64,000 nt of DNA from Nematopogon swammerdamellus. Lineage: Eukaryota > Arthropoda > Insecta > Lepidoptera > Adelidae. The stretch is from NCBI GenBank assembly GCA_946902875.1, contig OX336349.1:9881891-9945890 (forward strand), read 5' to 3'. The notes under the pieces were generated by a model, which made no database searches, was not told the DNA's origin, and worked only from the letters and a program-made list of their open reading frames with translations. The stretch's first letter is position 1, and every line of letters starts with the position of its first letter. The position numbers were made by a program, and so were the translations under genes. Below are positions 35,466 through 47,700 of the stretch, piece by piece.

Positions 35466-37236
35466 TGAGACATTATGCTCTTTTCTATTTCTAACATGCA
35501 AAATTATTAGTTTGTTACCTCGCCGATTCGCTATGAAATTTGACTAATTTATTCTTTATATGCATTCAGATTGTTTATTCTCTTTGCGTCAGATTTGATT
35601 TATAATCAAATCTAGTCGTTCAAACTCCACATGGCCCACCAAGCACGACGGGGACGTTCAGCTTGAATGTTTGGTGCCTAAAACTACCATGCGCATATCA
35701 TTAAACCTATGTTAATCTATTACTTAGAGCTAATCTAGTATGCTTAATCTAATTGTAGGCGATCGACTCAAAGGAATTCAGTTTCCAACTTTCCTCGTGG
35801 AAAATCAACCTAGAACGACCTCCAGGAAATGACAATGCTACCAAGTGAGAACAGGGTGCACAGCACTCCCCTTTACGTAAAAGTCGCAGTTAATTCCCCC
35901 CAAGTAGGTTTAAAACATCTTCCGAATCCACAGACCTTCTATTTTAGCTTATTATACTTAAACCTAAACCGTGCATTTAATGTAAATGGGTTCTCCTTTG
36001 CGTGATACACTTTCCAGGTGAGTTACAGATAACAAAGAATACAGTGCTATCTTTCACTACGACCTGTCGTGTTTACGCTGGTTGTGAGAAATTCCTGAGC
36101 TCGTTCCGATGGTGGAAATTCTTTACAGCTGCATGGTAACGATGGTGATGTATCCTTTACCGCTGCGCAGCAATGTTGGTGATATATGTCGCACGTCACG
36201 GCGATTCCTTGAAGTCCGTGAAACACTCAGCCAGATGATTTGCAGTGGTTCCTGTAATCATACGTCTAGGCCGCCGATGGCTTTGAGCTAATTTCGCGCG
36301 CCGTTTTTGAGCAAAGTTTACGCTGTCCCTCGCTGTTAAGTTTGGTAACGCGCCGAGAACAATAATCCGCAACCGAGTAGTTGTTTTACGTTCGCGGATT
36401 AACAAATCGGCCGCCGAAATGAAGCGACGCTTCGGTGGAAAACCGCACGCAATCGCGATCCTCGGAAGTGATGAGTCTCGATGGAATATTTTACTTAAAA
36501 CGTGCAACTTAGCTGACAAACTCCTTTCGTTCCGCTCCCAGCTCACACGATCCTGCCAGGCAACCGCTCCTGTGATGTCTGCACACAGCCTCACACACTT
36601 AACCATCACTTCTATAAAAGGTCCACTCCTTCGCGAGTAACACAGTTAGAGGAGAACCGGCCTCAACTCTGCGAACTGTAAAACTGCGATTTTGTTGATT
36701 AAATAAAAAAATAAAACTCGACTTATTCGTTCGCCCGCCCGGTCTTCATTCCTCGAAGACAACCGATCAATCCTACTGCACGATCCTGACTGTCTCCTGA
36801 GGAGCACACCTCCTTCTTTCCTTGCAAAATGGCCGCAACAGTTCATTTCCCTAATTGGTAGAATATCTGTAGGCCACACCCCTAACTAACGCCATGTTCC
36901 GTGTTTATTTATTTTTTGCATCAAGTCCTAAACAGCCATTTTGAAATTCGAAGGGTTTTTATACTGTTATTTTTTTGAGATTGTGAGATTTTAAGAAATA
37001 ACACTCAAAATTAGCCCATTTCTGAAAAGGGCCCATAATTTTTGTTATAGACGACATTTATTGCCAAGAGTATCAGATTACAGAATCCTGACGCCAAGGG
37101 AATTATTTGCACGTGTGTGAACCGTGTGAATTTAAAATTCGAAAATATTTTAGATAAGAGGAAACAAATATTATAATTTTATATGAGAAGTGTGCGTATG
37201 GTGCAAATACACTTTGTACCAGGCGAACACATCTCA
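35466..37236 (+). repeat. 5' long terminal repeat
   Basis: 1,771 bp, TGAGA to TCTCA. TATAAAAG lies at 36613-36620, an ACACAGT initiator-like start about 30 bp on (36642-36646), and AATAAA at 36702-36707 and 36710-36715. This suggests U3 of roughly 1.2 kb, a short R and a U5 of about 500 bp. Open frames inside (up to 137 codons on the minus strand) resemble no protein I know and are probably fortuitous. Confidence 0.72.
36613..36646 (+). promoter_or_regulatory. LTR core promoter (TATA plus initiator)
   Basis: TATAAAAG at 36613 and an ACAGT initiator-like motif at 36642-36646 are spaced as in insect core promoters. The same arrangement recurs at 41116-41149 in the 3' LTR. Confidence 0.5.
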
Positions 37237-39968
37237 GAGCACCGCCAGATTTTAGATGGCGAAATACATTCGAATGTATTTTGAGGGAAAAAATCTTAAT
37301 AACACAATAAGCACAATGACTGTACTACTGTAACACCCCTATCTGCAGAAAGACGAAGGAAACCATCACTCGCTATCGACGATCGCAAATCCTCGATTTT
37401 GCCGCCCCGCGATTGCTTCTAAAGCTTCTCAGAGCAAGAAAATATCTGCTGACTGAATAACCCCCCCATGTGTTCGCACCGCTCGTCCCCTAGAAATTAA
37501 ATAAATTCGAAAAAATGTGGTGTACGTATTTGACGAAAACAAATATTGAATAACACCATGCGTAAATTGGAAAGAAAGAGAAAAATGTACGTATAAGGAA
37601 CACTACAATCATTTCTAAGTATAATGAATTTATTTATTTATTTACAGTATCTACATACAAGGAGTTAGGTACTACCGTGTATAATCCACGCAATTCTATA
37701 ACGTAAAAGTTTTCTTTCAGTTTCCCCTAAGCCACTCAGCATAATGTACTGATTAAACTGTAGACAGATGCTTCCCCAAACCTTTACTTACTCAACTTGT
37801 ATTCGCGGCCAAGTATAACATTGCTTTGCCAACCAGAAAGAGATGGTCGCATGGTACATTGAGTTTTCCATTAGCCCAGTATAGTCAAAATACAGAGACA
37901 AGTCTCCGTCATGGCACCGCCAGAGTAAAAGACAGTACTATGGATTCAGCCATCCACAGCATATCGCATAAAATAAACTCAACTATACCTAACAAACGTT
38001 GCCGACATGACTATTCCAACTACTGTAATCGAATTCTAATTGGAATTAGGATTCCGTGCTATCTTACGTCGCGACGAAGTCGAATATTTTTAATCTTGAG
38101 TGTACTAGAGACCTTGGAATATATTCCTCTGTCAGCCTCCTTTAGTCCAGACTCCAGTGTCTGTCTCCTGTGCCTACACACATAAAAACGATAGAGAAAT
38201 TATATCATCCGCCTAACCGTGCCCTAATTATCTAATATTACGAATGCAAGGTTCCAGCACCACCAGATAATAAGAAATAGGGATTCGAACCCATCACTAA
38301 TGGATGTTATGTCCATGTTTGACTATACATTGTGGATAAATTATGTAAATAATAGCGTTTTGAATATGAAGAATTAATAATTGCGCGAATTATCTGATTA
38401 CATTAAAGTAAGACACCAGCTTGTACATCGCCTAAGCTCGTAGAGAATGGGGCCTTTGACAATGAAACAATTTCAATGTGAAGGTCCATTTTCCCTTTAG
38501 ATTGATCACGAATAAATACAATACAATACAACTAGTATAGAACAATTTGCGACAGGTTCGATGCAGACTTACTGCCATATGAATGGTCAATAACCAATAA
38601 ACATACATACAACCATTTGATACAACACACAGGATTTAACCTATAAAACAGCGCTAATTTATTGTGATCGCCACTTAACGGCAGAAACTAATAAAACTTA
38701 CTAGAACACCGATCAGCTGATAATAAAGTGAACTTAACGAACAAAGATCTCCTTTAACCTTGGAACAACGACGACATGTATGGCAAAAAAATCCAATCCC
38801 TAGCCCATCTGTTACTATAACTCAAGCTTACAATGACGCGATGCAACTGAAGCTACCCTTACATTGTTTCTATGGCGCAACCAAGATACTTCTAACGGAA
38901 TTCATCCAGCCCGTGTTTATTTTGTCGATGTTTTAGTTCAATATTATTATCAGCAAATTATTATTTTGTTTAAAGATAACGTTTGAACTGCAGAGATGCC
39001 ATTGCTATGCTAGTTGAATATTTTGTTTTTTTTTTGTGTTTTTTTTTGTAGATGGTTAAGATTAAATGTGTCATGATTTATTTATGCCTACGCTGTAAGT
39101 TTTGAATATATAAGATTACGTTTGGAGATTTAGAAATTTATCTTTGGTTTAAGGCTATTTTAGGCCGAATTTAGTTTTGCGCGCATTAGTTTGTCTTATG
39201 AACCTTTTAAAGAGCGATATGGCGACAGTAAATTTTAATACGTAGCTACACTGAAACAGAAAGTGAAGATAATTAGACAATAGCGATCAGCTGATCCTTC
39301 GCGTCGGCTAGACCCAGTGATGGCACAAAAGATTATCGGCCGGACAACATGCGTGTTCTTTTGTTTCTGCGAACAAAAGCTCGTGCGCTCGACTAACACG
39401 TTTGTTTGTAAACAAGTCCACAGTTGACTCGTTATCAAAAATATTACCTATTCTGTTCGGAGAGGCCGAGATGTATTATTATTTTTCTTTTTCGTTTTAG
39501 AAAATTTTAGACCGAATCACTTCTTACGCGTGTTATACTGTTTTACGACTTTTTAAAGAGCGATAATAAAAGTGTAATTGACAAAAACAGCTGAAACAGA
39601 AAGTTGAGATTAACAATAATTTTACGACCGTGCGCAACCGATGTTGGCTTGCACCGCCGGCCTCGACTCACAGAAAAAAAGGGTATCTGCCAGGCATGCG
39701 GCGATTCTATTGTTTGGAGAACAAAACGTTTGCACTCGTCTATAGTATTGGTAAACGAACTACAGCTGTTTTGGACTCTTATCAAATCTGACACAATATT
39801 TTGAACAATCTGAAGCATTTGAATTTATAAAACCAATTCGATTTAAGTTTGACCCATACGTTATGTGATATGTAGTAATCTCGGTTCTTTAAATGAGTCT
39901 AGGTGTGCTTTATTAATTAATTTGTAAGACACGCCTATTTTTTACTCATCTCGGCTCACGGCATCATT
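37237..39968 (+). other. Non-coding interior of the LTR element
   Basis: No retroviral-type domain is visible in any frame. The longest open frame is 119 codons at 37826-38185 and matches nothing I know. A CGCCA...TGGCG inverted pair lies at 37243-37261; TGGCG could be a displaced tRNA-Arg-type primer site 20 bp from the LTR. The last 800 bp hold two diverged copies of a unit of about 340 bp. Confidence 0.5.
39157..39835 (+). repeat. Two diverged ~340-bp tandem units inside the LTR element
   Basis: Both units open with TTTTAG-x-CCGAAT, carry TTTTTAAAGAGCGAT or its near match about 55 bp later, then a CTGAAACAGAAAGT block, an ACAAAA-rich block and TTATCAAA. Unit 1 runs about 39157-39495 and unit 2 about 39496-39835. 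They are much more diverged than the LTRs. Confidence 0.5.
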
Positions 39969-41739
39969 TGAGACATTATGCTCTTTTCTATTTCTAACAT
40001 GCAAAATTATTAGTTTGTTACCTCGCCGATTCGCTATGAAATTTGACTAATTTATTCTTTATATGCATTCAGATTGTTTATTCTCTTTGCGTCAGATTTG
40101 ATTTATAATCAAATCTAGTCGTTCAAACTCCACATGGCCCACCAAGCACGACGGGGACGTTCAGCTTGAATGTTTGGTGCCTAAAACTACCATGCGCATA
40201 TCATTAAACCTATGTTAATCTATTACTTAGAGCTAATCTAGTATGCTTAATCTAATTGTAGGCGATCGACTCAAAGGAATTCAGTTTCCAACTTTCCTCG
40301 TGGAAAATCAACCTAGAACGACCTCCAGGAAATGACAATGCTACCAAGTGAGAACAGGGTGCACAGCACTCCCCTTTACGTAAAAGTCGCAGTTAATTCC
40401 CCCCAAGTAGGTTTAAAACATCTTCCGAATCCACAGACCTTCTATTTTAGCTTATTATACTTAAACCTAAACCGTGCATTTAATGTAAATGGGTTCTCCT
40501 TTGCGTGATACACTTTCCAGGTGAGTTACAGATAACAAAGAATACAGTGCTATCTTTCACTACGACCTGTCGTGTTTACGCTGGTTGTGAGAAATTCCTG
40601 AGCTCGTTCCGATGGTGGAAATTCTTTACAGCTGCATGGTAACGATGGTGATGTATCCTTTACCGCTGCGCAGCAATGTTGGTGATATATGTCGCACGTC
40701 ACGGCGATTCCTTGAAGTCCGTGAAACACTCAGCCAGATGATTTGCAGTGGTTCCTGTAATCATACGTCTAGGCCGCCGATGGCTTTGAGCTAATTTCGC
40801 GCGCCGTTTTTGAGCAAAGTTTACGCTGTCCCTCGCTGTTAAGTTTGGTAACGCGCCGAGAACAATAATCCGCAACCGAGTAGTTGTTTTACGTTCGCGG
40901 ATTAACAAATCGGCCGCCGAAATGAAGCGACGCTTCGGTGGAAAACCGCACGCAATCGCGATCCTCGGAAGTGATGAGTCTCGATGGAATATTTTACTTA
41001 AAACGTGCAACTTAGCTGACAAACTCCTTTCGTTCCGCTCCCAGCTCACACGATCCTGCCAGGCAACCGCTCCTGTGATGTCTGCACACAGCCTCACACA
41101 CTTAACCATCACTTCTATAAAAGGTCCACTCCTTCGCGAGTAACACAGTTAGAGGAGAACCGGCCTCAACTCTGCGAACTGTAAAACTGCGATTTTGTTG
41201 ATTAAATAAAAAAATAAAACTCGACTTATTCGTTCGCCCGCCCGGTCTTCATTCCTCGAAGACAACCGATCAATCCTACTGCACGATCCTGACTGTCTCC
41301 TGAGGAGCACACCTCCTTCTTTCCTTGCAAAATGGCCGCAACAGTTCATTTCCCTAATTGGTAGAATATCTGTAGGCCACACCCCTAACTAACGCCATGT
41401 TCCGTGTTTATTTATTTTTTGCATCAAGTCCTAAACAGCCATTTTGAAATTCGAAGGGTTTTTATACTGTTATTTTTTTGAGATTGTGAGATTTTAAGAA
41501 ATAACACTCAAAATTAGCCCATTTCTGAAAAGGGCCCATAATTTTTGTTATAGACGACATTTATTGCCAAGAGTATCAGATTACAGAATCCTGACGCCAA
41601 GGGAATTATTTGCACGTGTGTGAACCGTGTGAATTTAAAATTCGAAAATATTTTAGATAAGAGGAAACAAATATTATAATTTTATATGAGAAGTGTGCGT
41701 ATGGTGCAAATACACTTTGTACCAGGCGAACACATCTCA
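39969..41739 (+). repeat. 3' long terminal repeat
   Basis: Same length as the 5' copy and no difference found in the stretches compared, so insertion was recent or the copies were homogenised. The TATA box copy is at 41116-41123. Immediately upstream is GGCATCATT rather than a purine tract. Confidence 0.72.
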
Positions 41740-41743
41740 GTAT

Positions 41744-43316
41744 GTGAGTGTTTTCAGTGTGTATGTTTAATCTGTTTCGATGGCAACATCTGTGTCAATT
41801 CCCATGAACAAAACCGTTTGTAAGTAGGTACATATTTTATTAACATCCCCATTGCAAGTCCCGGTGGAAGTGCTTAAATCTCATGCCCTCTATTTGGGAT
41901 GAAAATGAAAACATTTTGATTAATTTGAAGGCATTCATGATTATCAACTTTTGCTAAACATTTATTGTGGAATACAATACAATCTTTTTTTATATATTTA
42001 CGAATATTTTCATTGGTTGATTACATTGTTATTGATTTTACAAAGATAAAATTAATCATTCACTCTTTCTTTTAATTAATCACTAATGTACAAATGCTTC
42101 TGCAGCATCAGTTCTGTTTAGTTCATTATAGTGCCTACTTCTAGATCCCCTGCAAGTGTTCATATTACACAAAGAACAGCGATCGACAGGCGTCTTCCCG
42201 AAGCCTACTCTGTGAGTTTACCAGTGTACCTACATGTTACCTCACGATGTTTTCTTTAAAACCAGAGTATGTGTATAAAATATAAAAAAAATTAGGTATG
42301 TATTCGAAAATAGGTTTTGAATGCATTGCAACGGAACTGAAAACCATGGTTTTCAGTTCCACGGATATATAATACGAGAGGTTTAGTCTACCATTCACCT
42401 ATCGACCACTTGAATCGAAAATATATTACACTAAAAATGTCTAATAGAATAGGCTAAAACTCACATATAAATTATACTTATCTGCCGATTACGTAGAATT
42501 GTTCCCATTATTTCAGAACAAAATGTTTAATCAGATTTCCGTAATCCTCTCAAAATGCCCCTGTCCCACGTGGCAAGTGGTCATTGATTTTTCGCCAAAA
42601 CAAACAAATGCAATCCAAAATGGCGACGTCCGTCCACACGAGACCCCGGTCATCCGGAGCCCGACTTGTTAAGCCGCTGGAATTATCGGATTCCGACTGA
42701 GGCTTAAAATAACTTAACATTTTCATTATCTAATTGAGTTCTCGAGTGCAGTGCGAGGGGAGCGCTAAGGAACGTACTGCAAGGAAATAATCCCAGCTTG
42801 AAAAAAAAAACTAGTTTTTATTTATTTAACCGCACTGTTTTGTTTGTTTGTATGCTTGAAATAAACTATGTAATGTATGTATGCTGTTAAGACTGCGCCG
42901 ACCAGCCGTGGGAATAAAATTTTGCACCAATACATTGAAACAATGCGCTCACTAACACAAATGTAAGACATATACACGGCGCACACTGGATCACAACGTA
43001 AGACGGACTTGACACAAACAATAAAACGACCGCCTCGCACCGCCCGCGCCGCGCCATCGCACATCCCAAAATTAGGTACTAATTTGGCAAAGCGAGATGC
43101 ATTGGCGGGGGATTCATACGAAGGCGCTAATGTCGATTAGATAAATCTGTAAATGACTTCTAAACAAATATGTAGCTATTTTGTTTGATATTATGAAATT
43201 GTTATTTACTCATGGCATCTTTTAAAAGAATAAGAGATATCATTAATAGATATAGATAGGTAATAAAAATTTATCGGATTTATTTTCTTTTTGCTGCCTC
43301 ATCTGCATTGCTCGCG
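41744..43316. other. No recognised gene
   Basis: Right flank of the LTR element. Holds the 42333-42360 palindrome; the 80-codon minus-strand frame at 42822-43064 is unrecognised. Confidence 0.5.
42333..42360. repeat. 28-bp perfect palindrome
   Basis: GGAACTGAAAACCA followed directly by its complement. Confidence 0.93.
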
Positions 43317-43369
43317 GCGTCCCGTCATTACTTTTTAATAATAATTATTAAAAAGTAATGACGGGACGC
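43317..43369. repeat. 53-bp perfect palindrome
   Basis: Two exact 26-bp arms (GCGTCCCGTCATTACTTTTT and on) around a single A. No duplicated target or related copy is seen in the window. Confidence 0.95.
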
Positions 43370-43833
43370 AATAACTATTATTGATCTGAGGCCATGAACA
43401 GCAAATGTGCATGCTTTTACAATAAAACTCAGTAAGAATACGTGGACGTAGTGTTTTATTTATATTATTATTGTATTTATTGGTCCTTAAGTACGAAACC
43501 TACACTCGGACAAGTCGAAACTCAAATTACACTAAACTTTAAATTTAATATAACACAATATAAGTCACTAACCTCATCAACACACATACTAAATAACCTA
43601 CTGAATGAACTAACTATGCTAACTTTAATTATCTAGGTAGGTAGGTACTTATACATATGAACCCACACATACACCCACAAACATAAACTTGCCTTTAACT
43701 TAAATGAAGATAAACTCCGTAGCTTCTAATATACCATGCAAAGAAGAAGACACGAAGGAATAGCCGTTTTTTTCGTAAATCTAAACTTAAATCTATAAAA
43801 AAAACGCATGATACAATGATACTGCATGCTATT

Positions 43834-44080
43834 TTTTAACCGACTTCAAAAAAAGGAGGAGGTTCTCAATTCGACTGTATTTTTTTTTATGTTTGTTACC
43901 TCAGAACTTTCGACTGGGTGAACCGATTTTGAAAATTCTTTTTTTATTTGAAAGCTGGTGCTTCCCGTGTGGTCCCATTTTAATTTGGTCAAGATCGGAT
44001 TGGAAAACGAGGAGGAGTCGCGAGGCCGAAGGCCGAGCGATTCCGCCGAGTACATTAATAGCAAAAAATTACTAAAAAAA
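43834..44080 (+). mobile_element. Interspersed repeat (ACCGACTTCAAAAAAGGAGG family)
   Basis: TTTAACCGACTTCAAAAAAA, GGAGGAGGTTCTCAATTCG, then GAACCGATTTTGAAAATTC and TTTGGTCAAGATCGGATTGG. This motif is frequent in moth genomes. It abuts the hairpin at 44091-44304. Confidence 0.6.
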
Positions 44081-44090
44081 ACTGTGAAAT

Positions 44091-44304
44091 AAAAAACTAT
44101 TTAAAAAAATATAAAAACCGCTTTCAAAAATGTATGAAATAAAAAAAATCGAACCCTAGAGTTGAAGACGGTGCTAAAGAATGCTTTCTTTCATGCATCA
44201 TTTTTGCTTGCTTTAGCACCGCACCGCCTTCAACTCTAGGGTTCGATTTTTTTTTATTTCATACATTTTTAGGGCGGTTTTTATATTTTTTTAAATAGTT
44301 TTTT
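44091..44304. repeat. Large hairpin with ~89-bp arms
   Basis: The left arm 44091-44179 and right arm 44211-44304 pair through CGAACCCTAGAGTTGAAG and its complement, plus flanking A/T runs. The loop is about 31 bp. It lies between an ACCGACTTC repeat and the 3' end of the YqaJ fragment. Confidence 0.88.
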
Positions 44305-44368
44305 GTGAGCGAGAGTATTGTGAACTTTATGAAAAAAAAAACACTCGGTTTATAAGGTGGAAGAATAA

Positions 44369-44762
44369 TTACAAATCATTTGTTGGGAGGGATAATTTGC
44401 GTTTTCTTGTTTCTTTCTTCATTTCCCTGTCTCTTATCGCCTGAAGAATATATTCAGGCTCTCGTATATCCATCTTTCTTTCAATTCTCGAGTCAACGAT
44501 CTCTGGTAACATGCAGTGTAAGAAAAATTTTACTAATTTGGGTTCCATTTTCGTGGCCCAAAAGGCGTCGTCCCTTACTATTCTCTCTACTTTCATGTCA
44601 ACATCTGTCCACACAGCAAAAACACATTCATCCCTTCCTGTCACGTGCAGTTGGCCTTGGATCTGGTAGAACCAGTCGTGATTTTTGTTGATTTTCAAGT
44701 TCCCATTCACTTCAATAGTCCAAAAAAGTACTTTTTTTGCTCTAACTGCCTCCTCTACGGAT
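44369..44762 (-). pseudogene. C-terminal fragment of a YqaJ-type (lambda exonuclease-like) domain
   Basis: Seen: in the frame next to the Mutator-domain ORF, translation reads SVEEAVRAKK, then NHDWFYQIQGQLHVT, FAVWTDVD, RDDAFWATKMEPKL and LPEIVD, ending in a basic tail and TAA at 44369-44371. Known: the QGQLH motif and the E(D)-x-FW-x-x-KMEPKL segment are typical of YqaJ/viral recombinase exonucleases. In insect proteins this domain often follows a Mutator-type domain. The N-terminal half of the nuclease, with its first acidic catalytic residues, is missing. The junction with the upstream ORF lies within about 20 bp around 44755 and has no usable splice signals. Inference: an internal deletion fused the two halves out of frame. 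Confidence 0.68.
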
Positions 44763-47700
44763 TTTGTACGGCTGTGTGTCTAAAATTTTTTTGTATACGC
44801 TCGAGTCTCCGTCTGCAATCAATTTAGAATAGATGAGACCATGGCACTCAAGTGAGGTCTGGAAACCCTCCACTATAGCTACTGATTCCATTCCACTGGA
44901 TGGGCCAGTGTAATTTTTGAAACATATGTGCTCAGGGCACTCTACGTTGCGGTTGGCCGCTCTCGCACATATCATGCAGTACTTATTTTTTACAGCCATG
45001 TACAAGACCTTTTTTGTCCTGTACCCGATGATAACAGCAGCTCCGGATAGTGCTGAGTAGTTGCACCTGTATGAACGCTTTGACCAGCATCCATCAGTTA
45101 TGACTGTTATCATAGGGACTCCATCAGAGTTAACTTCTCCATTTTGTACAGCCAGATCGTATTCTTCTTTAGCAGCATCTGCCATACACTTGTCCTTTGC
45201 CAGCTCCCACAACTCACACACGTTTTTATGGCATTTGGCATACAATTTATCAGACATACAAGGGATATTCGCAGAAGAAGAAACTTGTTCTATACTAGCA
45301 TGACCAGCACCACTCAACATAAATCCTGACACCATAGATTGGTTTATATCACTTATATCTTTTTTTGGTGAAAACCTACCGGTGTCTCGGCATGTTTTCA
45401 ATTTAAATTTACCTTTACACGTTTGGCACTGCAAAGAAAATTCTGAGGCAAAACCAATTGAATTTTCACCTAAGACCTTTACGGAACTTAGATTACAAGC
45501 AGCTAAAGAGACGTGGTTGCTAATGTGTTGCAGCTGCTCATAAAAGTAGGCAAAGTCTATAATTCTTCTTCCGTCCACTTTGAACTCGTCGTCTCTTTGT
45601 GCAGCTTCGATCACAAGTTCGGTTGACTGTCGCTCGTCGTCTCCTTGTGCAGCTTCGATCACGAGTTTGGTTGACTGTCGCTCGTCGTCTCCTTGTGCAG
45701 CTTCGATCACGAGTTCGGGTGACTGTCGCTCGTCGTCTCCTTGTGCAGCTTCGATCACGAGTTCGGGTGACTGTCGCTTGTCGTCTGTTTGTGCAGTTTC
45801 CATAACAAGTTCGGCTGACTGTCGACTCGCTGAAGCCTAAAAATAATATTATATTAAATACAATAATAAAAATGTCCAAACTATATAGTCCATTTGTAAT
45901 AGTTCTGAAGTCACGAAAAAAATCTACCTTTTTTTTATGGAAACTGACACGGTTGGCTACATCACCTACAACGTCCGTGATGTCAGCCCATAACAATCTA
46001 ACTCAACATACATAACACTAGCTATGAATAGAAGAGAAAAAAAGGACTGGACACAGCCTGTGCTGAATCTATTGAAGATTCAGCGCTGTATTTAGGTCCA
46101 GCCCTACATATACAATAACATTTAACAGTGTTACATACTCACATTAGCTCTTTGACTTATATTAGATTACGATATAACAAATAATTGTAACAATTCGAGT
46201 ACAGTCCTCCTACGTCTAAAGAATGCTTACTAAACAATATACAACATTATACATATACAATTGTCTGAATGAATAAAATAAAATAATAAATAAACCCGAC
46301 CATCGGTAGCCTAGCCTGGGTTCGCCCCGCCGCCGAGGGTGGAAACTCCGTTTGTTTTTACATTAATTTTAGGTTTTATTTTAAAAAATGTGAAATTTAT
46401 ATAATAAGAAATGTGGAAATAAATAAATAAAATATAAACAATAAAATAAACACACCCAGGGAAGTACAATTAAACTTTCCTCTGTTGTGAAAGGAGATAT
46501 AACTTGAGTATTCTTTTAAATGAGTAATTATTAGTAAAAACCAGTGTGCAAATAATGGCATTGCGAACTGACAACAACCAAACAACTCCGTCGCACTCTG
46601 AGTACGATGGTGTTAAAAACTCATTTTCGCCAAATATGTGGCTTGGGTCTGTTTACGTCTTCTACGATGACATATATGTACGTAAACATATTAAACTCAA
46701 ACACAGATTAACATTATTTAAAATACTTACTTTATCGGTGTCTGCATGCCTTCGCGTTCTTATTCCTTGGCTCACATTTTGTACATCTTTGAAAGGAATT
46801 CTGAAACAATAAAACTCACAGTAAATTACTTACGACTTATAACAGTTACTTACAGCTCTTTATCGGAATGTCTAACCAAAGTAGGCAATGCAATCATAAA
46901 ATTTATTAACAGTCTCGTGTGAATCCCGAAACGACCGTCACCGCTACGCTGCCTCGTCTTTTTCTAACACCGGACGCTCGTTGCTAGGCAACGACGGTGG
47001 CCTAGTAGGTTTCGCCCCGCCCCCTAAAATACCTACTGACTACTCTCGATGTGTCCCTAAACAAATGCGCGTTTTACACGAAAAATGTACAGTTGGAATA
47101 ATTTTAACGCTACAATGGACAATGGAGTTTTCGAGATGTAAACAAAAAAATTACCTAATCCTGGCGTTCAGCTCTAATCCCTTTCACCAAAATACCAATA
47201 AATAGTTAAGTTCCATAAGCTTTGAATGCATCTACCTATATATTTTATATAACTTATAATAATATGCAGAGCTAAGCTGGCCAGAGGCAATAAAACAATA
47301 ATCTAGGATTAAATAAAAATGTATGCATTATTAACCTAGTGTGGTAAATAATAAGTTTTGTTATCGCATGACTTCATTTGAACTTCAGTAGTCTGCAATA
47401 GAAATGAGCTTCCTCGCATAGTGATAATCTTTACATTCCGATGCAGGATTTCATAGTACTATTCTTACCTTTCAAACTTGCAAGTCATTGAATATGTCAG
47501 CCTCGGTAGCTCAGTGGTGTGTCATGACTCGAATATGCGAATTTATCCCTTTCATCATTAAAAAAACTCGTCCTGTCCTTAGCGGGATTTGAACCCACGA
47601 CCTCTAGCTATGGAAGCAGGACCACTAACCACTAGGCGAATTGGTAGGCACAATTTTTTTTTATGGAAACTGACACGATTGGCTACATCACCTACAACAT

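Larger units (their letters stand above)
35466..41739 (+). mobile_element. Non-autonomous LTR-retrotransposon-like element with 1.77-kb LTRs
   Basis: Seen: two direct repeats, 35466-37236 and 39969-41739, at a constant offset of 4,503 bp and identical wherever I compared them. Each begins TGAGA and ends TCTCA, a TG...CA terminus with a 5-bp inverted repeat. The whole is flanked by GTAT at 35462-35465 and 41740-41743, a 4-bp target duplication. The 2,732-bp interior has no gag, protease, reverse transcriptase or integrase reading frame. Orientation is taken from a TATA box followed by AATAAA signals inside the LTR. Known: long LTRs with a non-coding interior describe LARD-type elements, moved by proteins from relatives. 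Odd: no clear purine tract precedes the 3' LTR, and no standard tRNA primer site directly follows the 5' LTR. Alternative: tandem duplication or assembly artefact; the TG/CA ends and the GTAT pair argue against this. Confidence 0.72.

Noticed and set aside
36196..36609. 137-codon frame in the LTR (also at 40699-41112)
   Set aside because: Its duplication reflects only the LTR repeat. No known motif, and it lies antisense in the presumed U3 region.
35462..41743. Simple tandem duplication instead of an LTR element
   Set aside because: It cannot be excluded, but TG...CA ends, the TGAGA/TCTCA inverted pair and the GTAT flanks together fit LTR insertion better.
45580..45996. Plus- and minus-strand frames over the 48-bp repeats (86 and 152 codons)
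   Set aside because: They are shadow frames of the tandem repeat in exon 3; the 152-codon one also runs through a SINE tail.
47576..47648. tRNA gene on the minus strand
   Set aside because: A- and B-box regions are present but the anticodon stem does not pair and no acceptor stem closes. It is a tRNA-derived SINE piece.
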